The notes below the pieces were generated by a model that saw only the letters and a list, made by a program, of their open reading frames with translations, ran no database searches and was not told the DNA's origin. This document shows positions 54,551 through 63,650 of a stretch of DNA of 64,000 bases, in pieces. Origin of the DNA: Schistocerca nitens (taxonomy: Eukaryota; Arthropoda; Insecta; Orthoptera; Acrididae); NCBI RefSeq assembly GCF_023898315.1, contig NC_064621.1, forward strand, positions 123,899,521 to 123,963,520, given 5' to 3'. A program made the position numbers and the translations under genes. Every line of letters begins with the position of its first letter. The stretch's first letter is position 1.

Positions 54551-54769
54551 CCCGCAAGGAGGAAATCTTAAAGCGTCTGTTTTCTCTCAGCTTATTGTCC
54601 ACTTCCTGCACTAAACTTTCATTAACGACCGAAGGACGATCTTTTTTTAAATTTCAAAACGTTACTTACTTAAAAAAACACGGCTCCTATAACGCAAGGG
54701 AATTCGGTGGTTACCGTAGTCCAAGAGTGCAACCGCCTATTACTTCGATGTGAATAGCACACCTTGCTT

Positions 54770-54918
54770 CGGAGAACACGCGGAGAGGACAGGAACTTCC
54801 GTGTTGACGACAGCCTGGGGGCTGTGACGTCATACGGCCAGTCGGCAAGTAGCGGCATTTGCGGTGGACGGCGGGCCTCGCCGCCAGCCAGTAGAGCCGC
54901 AGCTGGCAGCGAGCGAAG
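54770..54918 (+). promoter_or_regulatory. GC-rich putative promoter with CRE
   Basis: A GC- and CpG-rich block in otherwise AT-rich DNA, directly upstream of a candidate first exon. Contains a perfect TGACGTCA at 54825-54832 (TGACGTCAT), 94 bp before the ATG. No TATA box noticed. CREB/ATF binding is inferred from the motif only. Confidence 0.5.
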
Positions 54919-54973
54919 ATGAGGTCGTCGTCGGGGTCGTGGCTGCTGCACTTGGCGCTCTGCTCGCTTCTGG
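54919..54973 (+). CDS. Candidate first coding exon: signal peptide (host gene)
   Basis: ATG at 54919 in the context GCGAAGATGAGG opens 18 codons, MRSSSGSWLLHLALCSLL, plus one base before a consensus donor G|GTGAGT at 54974. A short Ser/Arg n-region followed by a hydrophobic Leu/Ala core is typical of a signal peptide, and phase-1 introns right after signal peptides are common in secreted and receptor proteins. Context supports a gene: GC-rich DNA, CRE upstream and no repeat signature. The next exon is not identifiable; the following kilobases look intronic, with two decayed RTE copies and a SINE. The product cannot be named. If confirmed, it would be a secreted or membrane protein entering the ER. 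Confidence 0.5.
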
Positions 54974-55199
54974 GTGAGTTCAGATTCGTGTCGTCTGTTT
55001 TTACGTGCTTAATGTCCGTCAGCCAGGTTTAACCATCCTGAATCTCCAGGGTTTAGCAACGGTCTCTCGGTTCGCTTTGACCTTCGGACTGCACAACTCA
55101 CTTGGCGTAGAAAAGGCGTGCGAATCTCAACAGATGATACGAAAAATGCCAGTTTATCAATAACTGTTGTTAAGCTGTCTTGAGTTAGAAGACGAGTTT

Positions 55200-56260
55200 C
55201 TCCTGTGCTAGCCTCTTCATCTCTGGCTAACTACTGCACGTGCATCCACCAGAACCTGTTTACTGTAGTCACGATTTTGTCGCCCTCTACATTACCACGT
55301 TACCCCTACTCTCCCCTCCATATTACGATTCCTTGATGTCTCAGTATGTGTACTATCAATTGATCCCTTCTTGTAATCAACGTGTGCCATTAGTTATACG
55401 ATCTACACATTTAATCATTAATATTCTTCTGTAGCACCATATTTCAAATGCTCGTACTCCTTCTCAGAAGTGCCTATCTTTCGACGTTTGGCAATATTAT
55501 GGAAAGGATAGATTGCTACCCACCATATAGTGGAGATCTTCAGTCGCAGATAGGCACAACATATTGTTAACACTCCATCGTGGATTTTCCATTGTTTCGT
55601 ATATGTCACGTTTCAGATTCGTACAAGGCTACGCTCCAGGCAAATACCTCCGAAAACTACTTCTTACACGTAACTTTTTATTAGATGTTAACAAATATCT
55701 CATTTTCGGAACTGATTTTCCTTCTATATCCCGTCTGAATTTCCTCTCTGGCCATCGTCAGTTATTTTTCTGCCCGAACAGCAAAACTCATCCGCCACGC
55801 GGCATTAGCCGAGCGGTCGAGGCACTGCAATCATGGACTGTGCGGCTGGTCCCGGCGGAGGTTCGAGTCCTCCCTCGGGCATGGGTGTGTGTGTTTGTCC
55901 TTAGGATAATTTAGGTTAAATAGTGTGTAAGCTTAGGGACTGATGACCTTAACAGTTAAATCCCATAAGATTTTACATACATTTGAACAAAACTCATCCA
56001 CTTTTACTGTCTCATTTCCTCTTCCAATCAGCATCGCCTGCACTATATTACCTGTGTTTTACATCTGTTAATATTCCTTTGATCTCTTTCCAAGGAACTA
56101 TCCATTTAGTTCCACCGATCTTCCAGGTTCTTTGCGGTTTCTTACAGAACTGCAATATCATCAGCAAACCTTAAAGTTTTTTTTTTCTTCTCCGTGAAAT
56201 TTATTTATGTTTACAACTTACTCTGTGGTTTCCTCGCTCAATGTGCAGACTCAATAAATA
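55200..56260 (-). pseudogene. Old RTE-like LINE copy, heavily decayed
   Basis: Aligns by landmarks to the reversed RTE at 48434-49763: CCTCTTCATCTCTGGCTAAC (55212), GATTCCTTGATGTCTCAGTA (55326), TTAGTTATACGATCTACACA (55391), TTCTTCTGTAGCACCATATT (55425), TTTCCTTCTATATCCCGTCT (55718) and GGCCATCGTCAGTTATTTTT (55751). A separate short repeat with GATAGATTGCTACCCACCAT lies at about 55505-55560. No frame survives. It may lie in the first intron of the 54919 candidate gene. Confidence 0.75.
55794..55987 (+). mobile_element. tRNA-derived SINE, family C
   Basis: GCCACGCGGCATTAGCCGAG head with box A TAGCCGAGCGG, box B GGTTCGAGTCC, GGGTGTGTGTGTTTGTCC and the TAGGATAATTTAGGTTAAAT body. Flanked by CAAAACTCATCC at 55782-55793 and 55988-55999. 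Confidence 0.94.
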
Positions 56261-56930
56261 GTCCACAATCGACATTAAGCTAATAAAACTAAATGAAATT
56301 CGCATTACGTAACTTGCGAAATTGTCTCAAACAAATTTTTGAGCATGAAAAATAGCTCGTGAATCCACTGTCATCTCAGCACAGGTGAGTATCTTAGCCA
56401 TTCAATTTTTTGAACTTGTAATTACCCGTAATCATATATTGCACCTTCTATCTAATAAAGCCTGTATCAGCATCAATATCCACTTAATGAAGTTCTTGCT
56501 CTTTTTATGTTTTCACAGACATTAACAATTTAAATTCTTCCGTATTTTAAGTGCACCAATAAGTGACTTTCCCATTCCATTGACTTGATGAAGAATGACA
56601 ACAAATGCCGTATTAGGAATTTTATTCCATTAGTCGGAGGCATAATCTTTACGCCGCTGCTGGTGTCAGCAAACTGCTAGAGTTAATAAAGGTTGCGCTC
56701 TTGAAACACTGTGTCCGTCTTTCATCGGTTATTCATTACTGCAAAACATGTGTGAAGAAATTAAAGTCTATAACACGTCGAATACAATTTTTCAACGTTT
56801 AGCAACATGGTATACCACATATAAAAGTTTCTTGGTTAGAATGTTATACCAGATACATTATCAACAGAGTAACAAATTTGTCATGTTTGCGCTTGTAATC
56901 GTTCTTCCAGACTGTATCTATGTTGTTACG
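56261..56930. other. No recognisable gene
   Basis: AT-rich sequence, with no repeat family recognised. The frame at 56748-56987 runs into a GTC/GTT array (coding Ser and Leu runs) and has no motif. Confidence 0.6.
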
Positions 56931-57800
56931 TTGTTTTTGTCGTCGTCGTCGTTGTTGTTGTTGCTGTTGCCGTCGTCTATGAACTGAACGTTTTATTTCA
57001 GCTCTTAGCGCTAATCTCTTCTGTGCAAACCTCTTCATCTCTGCATAAAAACTGCAACCTACGTCCACTTTAACCTGGTTAGTCTAGTCAATCCATGGTA
57101 CCCCTGTACAGCCCCCCCCCCCCCCACCTTACACACACTCACACACACTCTCTCCCTCCCTCCCTCCCTCCCTCCCTCCCTCTCTCCTATCACCAAACTG
57201 ATAATTCCTTGATGCCACGGGAAATATCATATGAAACTATCCCTTCCTTTAGATAAGTTGTACAAGAAATTTCTTGTTTCCCCGGTTCGATTCAAAGCCT
57301 GTCTATCTAATCCTGTGAAGCACCAAATTTCAAAAAGCTTCAAATATCTTCTTGTCTCAACTGCTTATCATCTACGTTTTACATTCGTAGAAGACTGTAG
57401 TCCAGACAAATACTTTCCCAAAAGACTTCCTAACACTTGACTTTTTTATTCGACGTTAAGATTTTTTTTTTTTTTTTTTCAGGGAAGCGTTTCTGTTGTT
57501 GTCAGACTGCGCTTTCTGTCCTCATCGATTATTCTGCTGTGCAAATAACTTAACTGTAATTTCCTAATCTGATTCCTCAGTAACATCAGACTTAATTCGA
57601 ATACATGCCCACAACCCTTCTTTCAGTTTTGTTGATATTCATGCTATTAACATTTTCAGGGAACTTTCTATTCTGTTCAAATGATGTTGCAAAAACTTTG
57701 CCATCTCTGATAGAATTAGTCAGAAGAAAAAAAGTTATTAGTCCTTCTCCATGAAATTTATTAAATTTTCTAATTTTTCTTTGATGTAGTACTTGCTCAG
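56930..57800 (-). pseudogene. Second old RTE-like LINE copy, heavily decayed
   Basis: Begins with the reversed CAA tail as (GTC/GTT)n, then GTGCAAACCTCTTCATCTCT (57025), ACTGATAATTCCTTGATGCC (57199), GTGAAGCACCAAATTTCAAA (57315), CATCGATTATTCTGCTGTGC (57523), CAGACTTAATTCGAATACAT (57587) and TTTTGTTGATATTCATGCTA (57629). These match the 48434-49763 copy in order. Interrupted by a C-run and CTCCCTCCC array at 57111-57190. Confidence 0.75.
57111..57190 (+). repeat. C-run, (AC)n and (CCCT)n simple repeat
   Basis: C14 near 57111-57126, then ACACACACTCACACACAC and (TCCC)n to about 57182. Confidence 0.95.
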
Positions 57801-58099
57801 TGAATAACACTGATTACTGGTATGGTTTCCTTGTATACTTGCGTTCCATCTTTAGTAACTTTGTCGTCGACGGGATGTTTAACCCTAAGTTTCGAACCTT
57901 CCTTCGTGCAACTTCGTAAAGGGCGTGAAATCGTCACTTTGTGGAGCTTGCCACTAGTTAACAATACTCGCTGTATATAAACGGCAATGTGCGGACTGTC
58001 CCACTCACGGACTCATCGCCCAGCCCAAACCACAAACTTGAAATTTCCAGAGGGCGTTGATCTTATACTGCAGGTGTCGATTAAGGAGCGATTTTTCAA

Positions 58100-58720
58100 T
58101 ATTCCGTCCCTAAGGGGGTGAAATAGGGGACGAAAGTTTTTTTGAAAATGCGCTATTAAGGCAATTTTGAAGCTAGACCTGCGGAAATTGGTAATCGTTT
58201 TCTCGATCAGAAATAAAGAAACACATGTTTCAGCATTTTTGGATATTTATCGCCTATGAGAGTGAGATACTTGGTGAAAGTTTTTTGAAAATAAATCATG
58301 ATTAAAGACCTACTAAAACATTTAGAAAGCTACATTTATAAAAACTGATATGAGTTCTCAGTTAGAAATGAAAAATAGTTGTTTTATTGTTTTTGGAGAT
58401 TGGACAAGCTAAGAGAGTGAAATAGGGAATGAAAAATTTAATGAAATTATTTCATTGTGAAAGTATTTTAAAAGCTAAATCGATGGAAATTTGAATTTGG
58501 CTTCCCTGTGAGAAATTTAAAAAAAATATTTCACTGTCCTTGGAAATTGAGCCCCTGAGTGGAGTGAAATAGGGGATCAAAATTTTTAAGAAATGTTTCA
58601 TTACATTAAAGTTTTGAAGCGAAATCTATGAAAATTGGTATTTGACTTCTCGGTTAGATGTAAAGAAATTAGTGTTACGGGACGAAAGTTTCTATGAAAT
58701 CTCGCCACAAGAACGCAAAA
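58100..58720 (+). repeat. Degenerate tandem array, ~150-bp unit, four to five units
   Basis: The phrase GTGAAATAGGGGACGAAAGT (58119) recurs as GTGAGATACTTGGTGAAAGT (58262), GTGAAATAGGGAATGAAAAA (58417), GTGAAATAGGGGATCAAAAT (58565) and a partial GTTACGGGACGAAAGTTT (58674). Between them lie GAAGCTAGACCTGCGGAAAT-like and GACTTCTCGGTTAGANNTAA-like phrases. Spacing 143, 155, 148 and about 108 bp. Diverged satellite-like sequence. 57800-58100 shows nothing else. Confidence 0.8.
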
Positions 58721-59498
58721 GGCATGGTTAACTGAAACCTTGGATTCGATCTAGCAGAACAGCTTTGTTTGTCAGAAGTACATTCGGAAAAGACCATGCT
58801 TCTATTGCCTGAATTAGCGTGAAATGTTTAGCGGGTGTTGCAATTTGTGAACAACAAAAAAATTCGATTAAAGAAAAACAAAAAAATACCTGTGCAGACC
58901 ATTCAGTGTACGCGAGTGAAGCAGCAGGTGATAAGCTAGCTTCAGACACAGGCAGCAGCTCGGAAGATCTTAAACGCTCTCTCCCTTCTCTGGCAAATAC
59001 CTATGCAGTTGAGGTAACTGCCTTGTATGCTTGACCTTCTGAATACACTGGGATGCCCCCACAGTATGCTCCAGGGTACAGTAAGAAACAAAAGTAATGA
59101 ACATAGAAACCGTGCGAGGTGTGTTGCAGAAAAACCTGAGTAGCTCGGAAAACAGTCAGTTACGTCATACATTTGTCATAAACTGTGCTCCTTACTCAGT
59201 TGCGGAGACCGTTCGTGTTGTAACTTAACGTGGCCGAACTCGTTTTAATGTCTCTCAGACCTGCGTCAGGAGACTGACGGTTAAAAGACAGCCGATTTCC
59301 TCCCAAGTCCTGCCGTATCCGGGTTTTGTGATCAGAGTCCATAATAATTTCGAAGTCGACAGGACGTTAAACCGTGATGTCTCTTCTTCCATTTCGAGAG
59401 CTGTGGTCCGCTTTTTATTAAATTTCTTTTTCCGCATCTCGAAATGAGGTAGGTCTGTAGATAACAATTATTAGGTTCCTCGAGGAGCGTTTCTTGCC
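58721..59498. other. No recognisable gene
   Basis: Mixed sequence between the tandem array and the Harbinger-like element. Short frames on both strands overlap each other and have no motif. Confidence 0.55.
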
Positions 59499-59501
59499 TA
59501 A

Positions 59502-60755
59502 AGCCGTCGGCACACGGACCGCGCAGTCGAACGTTAACGTGGAGCGTGCCAAGTTCAACGTGCTGCTGAACGCTCAGGAGCGATGCGACTTGTGCATACG
59601 GTACGTGGACCCCAACGTGGTATACGCGATCGCAACGCACTCTAGCGGCGAGGGATGTTTCTAGTTCGTGAATCACACTGTTTACTCGACGGGCGCGCGT
59701 AAAATTCCCACGTTAGCTCTATTAAAACGCACATTTCTTCCAACGTCCACGAAAAGGAAAGCACCATGTCCAATCAGTGAGGACACAAGCTAATAAAAGT
59801 TCCACTACAAACAGTGCAGTGCAAATTTGGAATAATTCTCCACATAAGATAAACATTATTTCATCATTCCCAAATTTTAGTAAAACCTCAAGGTCAGTCT
59901 TACTTGATCACTATTCCTACCCAGTAGCAGAATCTTTGCAACGTGTGAATTACGAAGCGTAAAAGAAAAAGGAGCAAAATATCTCTATATAAGTAGCGCA
60001 AGCTGTCCTGTAAATTAAGCCAATCGAACAAAGTCCCCCTCAAAAAAGGTGAACTTATGTTTATATAACATCAAATATTATAGCATATACTAATATTAAA
60101 CCAATAATAATGTATCAGAACCTAATAAAAACGCGAATGTTAGGGAAAAAAATTTGGTAGTGTTTGGGCGTAAACCACTGCCCCAATTACGAATGCATCA
60201 GTGGACACTGACGCTACTCATTACGCTATACCAAGAACACACGCTAAGTAACTAATCATACTGTCTTAAGCCTTGCTAAAAAGATAATCTTAGATAATTA
60301 TGTTATTAATTGAAATTTAATTATAACAAATTGTACCAAGAACAATACGTTTTGGGTGGATCTTCAGTGTGTTGCAGCCTTCAAATAGCCTACTCACATA
60401 ATACGCAAGTTACAATAATTCTTTTGCCACGGATATGATGTTTTTCATTATTTTATTGGAACGAATCACACAGTTAACAACGGGTTTTCCAGTGATTCTC
60501 AATTTGCTGGTGCTGAGAAATGGCATATATACATATAGGCTTGAAATGAATGCCAATATGGCGCCTCACAACTCTGTACTGAAGGGAGACGGCTTGCATG
60601 TGACGTAGTGGCGTTGTGCCATCTCATTGGTCAACGCTCAGACGCAAGCTCGGAATATCTGAGATGCCAGATATTGCTCTGCACGTTCGGGAAGACTCCC
60701 GAACGTGCACGCTCAACGCTCAACGTTCGGATGCTCGGTCCGTGTGCCGACGGCT
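59502..60755. mobile_element. Harbinger-like non-autonomous element (1254 bp)
   Basis: The ends AGCCGTCGGCACACGGACCG and, inverted, the same 20 bases are a perfect match, with similar subterminal sequence rich in GAACGTT and CAACG. Flanked by TAA at 59499-59501 and 60756-60758, fitting the 3-bp TWA target of PIF/Harbinger elements. No DDE transposase is present. The interior holds a frame (59777-59962) with IWNNSPHKINIISSF, which resembles the C-terminal end of LINE reverse transcriptases, and AT-rich filler. Subterminal hairpin at 60680. Movement would need a transposase from elsewhere. Confidence 0.82.
60680..60709. repeat. Perfect 13-bp hairpin in the Harbinger-like subterminal region
   Basis: TGCACGTTCGGGA, loop AGAC, then TCCCGAACGTGCA. 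Flanking CAACGCTCAACGTTCGG repeats the motif. Confidence 0.9.
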
Positions 60756-60758
60756 TAA

Positions 60759-61768
60759 GGAAATGTCGACGCGTTGTAGGTACCGCAGCGGTAGCGGGGA
60801 ATACCCGCGAGTTTCTCCCCGCTCCAGGTGTGCCGCTTCTGCCGAAGGTCAGCAGCGCTGCGCGGGTCATCAGAGGTGCGCGTCAAGGACGCTTCGAGAT
60901 TTGGCTCCAGCGACTGAGAGATACGCCGCGCTGTGGGAGCCTAGCTCCACCTGCCACTATACTGTATTCACCACAAGATATAAACATTACAACACGAATT
61001 CCTCCGCGTTTGCTGGAATCTCATTAGATTTCGTTAACATGGAGCGGAAGCCAAGCTGTCCCGAGTACAGTCAAGTTCATCCCCGGATCTTTGATATTTC
61101 CGAACCAGGGCAAAAACTTGATAGGGCCCCCCCTCCACCCCCCCTCCTTCCTCACACTCAAGTGTTTTGAGATGAGAAGTCAAAAATGTAGAAATTTTGT
61201 AGGGAACATCTTTCTGAAGATTTTGATATAAGAAAACAATGTTCTAGGAAATTTAAGACATCTTATTTTGTCTTAAATGTGCCAAGGTGCAGAACCACGC
61301 CTCTTCACAAAGCATTCTTCTATCGCACGTCACAATATTTCACCCTGTGGAATTCAAATGTGTATATTTTGTAATGGAAGCCAGCAAACCTATATTCAGG
61401 ACAGTGGAAATTAAAATATCCCATAGTGCCTATCCTATTCCCATTCGGCCGCTTTGACATCCCAACCCTCTTGAAACAAACTCACAAATAATACTGGGTG
61501 GGATTAATTGTGACCAGGAGAATAAGAACTCTTCAGAAAATTTGCACTCTTTATTGCCTGTTAGCTAAAACTTTCTCTTTTGTGTGACATAAAATTGAAT
61601 ATAGGAAAGGTGAGCAAGACTACATATTTCTTCAGTCGTTAGGTCCGCGCATTTTTTTCTCTCTACTGTTGCCACAGATTTACACGGCATGCTTTCCTTT
61701 CTGCGAAAGAATCTGTTACCTCATCAAAGTCCGTCAAATATTTTTGTACATGAAAAAAGCTGTTAATA
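60759..61768. other. No recognisable gene
   Basis: GC-rich to about 61020, then AT-rich. Overlapping + frames at 60608-61170 start inside the transposon end and have no motif. C-runs near 61128-61145. Confidence 0.55.
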
Positions 61769-61962
61769 TAGTTCAAATGGCTCTAAGCACTATGGAACTT
61801 AACATCTGAGGTCATAATTCACCTAGAGTTAGAACTACTTAAATCTAACTAACCTAAGGACATCACACACATCCATGCCCGAGGCAGGATTCGAACCTGC
61901 GACCGTAGCATCAGCGCGGTTCCGAACTGAAGCACCTAGAACCGCTCGGCCACAGCGGCCGG
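61769..61962 (-). mobile_element. tRNA-derived SINE, family A
   Basis: Tail, box B GGTTCGAATCC and box A TGGCCGAGCGG on the - strand. Flanked by a perfect 15-bp duplication AAAAAGCTGTTAATA at 61754-61768 and 61963-61977. Confidence 0.97.
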
Positions 61963-61977
61963 AAAAAGCTGTTAATA

Positions 61978-63113
61978 CGAATAGTAATCAAGACTGGTGT
62001 GGTTTCTCGATTTGATTACGTCTATTTTGTCACTGTCTGCTCGATAAAACGAAATAGGCCTTTCTAATATTGCACCAGTTGTAACACACGCCAAACAAGC
62101 GAGAATGTTTTGGCACAGATGGTCATTTTCACCTGCCTCATTTACTGAAACAACACGACAGAATATAATTCACGAAGTACCAATATTAAATGCCTATTAC
62201 ACTTATTACAAGCAAAAAATTTTATATGAGGAAATAGTTTCGCGTTTCATTCATACGATCAAGTTTTTCAAGCATGAGATCGAAAAATAGTTTGTATATA
62301 AATTTGGAATCGTCATATTTTTCCACATAATTTGTGTGATGTCCCCGTTTCTTCAAGTTCCTCGTTCTCTCAAACAATCTTGCCATCATTAATTCTTTAA
62401 CTATTCCTGGCATTGTCAAAACATATTCTCCGGTGAACTTAACTAAACCTGCCAGAATCACCGCATTTATTCTTAGGTTAGGCGTTATTACGTCTTTGCA
62501 CGAGAAGTTTTCCGCACTATTCCGAGAATAGAACTTCTGAGGCTACTTACTGGGGACTGTACAACTGGCCGTTAATAATGTAGCGACCTGGCAAAAATGT
62601 TCTGTTAAAATTTCATTTTCTTGGATACACCGAGAAGATAATATGCAGTCTTTCTTATCTTTTTATTGTTATTAGGCGTTTATTTCCGCTCTGGTAGTAT
62701 GAATCTATGGATTTAGTTTATGAAAGTTTATTTCTTCTTGATGCGACGCGGATTCCCCTGGCAGATACATCAAGTACACAATGCACGCATTCAAAAGTCA
62801 ACTTATGATTCGTTCAGAAATCAGAATGTGTTAAAAAATGTTCAAAAACCAACAGGGATGCTTTTCAAAATCATATGAATATTCGATAAACCAACGTGTG
62901 CTGGATGCTAGGTACTTCTGTGAAACAAGATTTTTTTCTTGAAGAACATGGATTTGGCGCCTCACTGAAAGTGCCGCACGGGGTAGATACCCCTGTTTGC
63001 CCCATTCTCCCCCCCCCCCCCCGCCCCCCTCCCAGATCTGGCCCTGGGCCTGGCCAAGTGCGATAATAAGAACACGCTGTATGCTGTGCGTTACGCCCAT
63101 GACGACTGGGCGG
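61978..63113. other. No recognisable gene; C-rich run near 63006
   Basis: AT-rich sequence, with a poly-C stretch (CCCCCCCCCCCCGCCCCCC) at about 63008-63028. The short frames at 62105 and 62222 have no motif. Confidence 0.6.
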
Positions 63114-63116
63114 TAA

Positions 63117-63267
63117 AGGGCCCTACACACGCACCCACCTACCGACCGACCCACAAATGGGACGTGTGTATGCGTTTTGCCGACCGACAGACGGACTTTC
63201 GTTCGACAGCCGATCCAACCCGTCCATTCGCTCCACCCAACACATTGTGCCGTGTGTAGAGCTGTCT
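63117..63267. mobile_element. Small MITE (151 bp), Harbinger-like
   Basis: Flanked by TAA at 63114-63116 and 63268-63270. The ends AGGGCCCTACACACG and, inverted, AGACAGCTCTACACACGGC share TACACACG and partly match outside it. The interior is rich in CCGACC. Assignment rests on the TAA duplication and the imperfect terminal repeat. Confidence 0.55.
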
Positions 63268-63270
63268 TAA

Positions 63271-63493
63271 GGTACTATTTCGCTGCAACTGCCGGCCGTA
63301 GCGGCCGGCAATGACTGCGGGCAGTTGACTACTGCTCTTAGGCAAAGCAACGGAACATATGTCGTTGTAACTACTCGGCAGTCAGCGGTCGTGACGTCAT
63401 CGCGATTGCCGCGTCTCGGCCGCTGCAGAAGCAGTCTAGCAGTTGGGCCGCGACTGCCAGGTGTGTGACGACTACAGAAATCAACGACGCGCT
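63271..63493 (+). promoter_or_regulatory. GC-rich putative promoter with CRE and NotI-like palindrome
   Basis: GC-rich block directly before the MADF exon. Holds the inverted repeat GCCGGCCG-TAG-CGGCCGGC at about 63292-63310 and a perfect TGACGTCA at 63392-63399 (TGACGTCAT), 102 bp upstream of the ATG. No TATA box noticed. Promoter role inferred from position and composition. Confidence 0.5.
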
Positions 63494-63650
63494 ATGTCGA
63501 AGAAAGGTTTTCACGATGACGACGACGAACAGTTCGTGGAGTATGTGAGCAGATACTCTATACTGTATGATAATACGCATACAGATTTCAGAAATGTGAT
63601 GGCAAAGGATAAGTTGTGGACGAAGATAGGAGAAGCAATGAAAAAAGATG
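63494..63650 (+). CDS. First exon of a MADF-domain protein
   Basis: ATG at 63494 (GCGCTATGTCG) opens MSKKGFHDDDDEQFVEYVSR. An acidic stretch is followed by the first half of a MADF domain: FVEYVSRYSILYDNTHTDFR, then WTKIGEAMKKD, with the aromatic/Leu-Tyr-Asp pattern and the conserved Trp. The exon ends with one base before donor G|GTAAGT at 63651, phase 1, inside the MADF fold, so at least one further exon is needed outside the window. MADF proteins bind DNA in the nucleus as transcriptional regulators (Adf1 family). The same domain is carried by the accessory protein of some PIF/Harbinger transposons, and a Harbinger-like MITE lies just upstream, so host gene and transposon ORF are both possible. 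No transposon terminus is seen around the exon itself. Confidence 0.7.

Larger units (their letters stand above)
52930..54670 (-). pseudogene. Mariner transposase relic split by a SINE and a CR1 fragment
   Basis: Three pieces on the - strand. 54665-54551: RPSVVNESLVQEVDNKLREN and NRRFKISSLR. 53683-53528: NVSRSDLYGIVTEHLNYRKL and a WVLKMLT-like linker. 53305-52980: VTGDETWVAYVTLESKHQSM with the first Asp, then a deletion that removes the second Asp region, then SPDLAPSVYHLF where the third Asp has become Val, and RLRDDEEVKTVVMQWLTSQA. Terminal repeats not located. A dead, old copy. Confidence 0.85.

Noticed and set aside
60608-61170. Two overlapping + strand ORFs of 139 and 184 residues
   Set aside because: They overlap in different frames, start inside the Harbinger-like terminus and have no recognisable domain; GC-rich composition explains their length.
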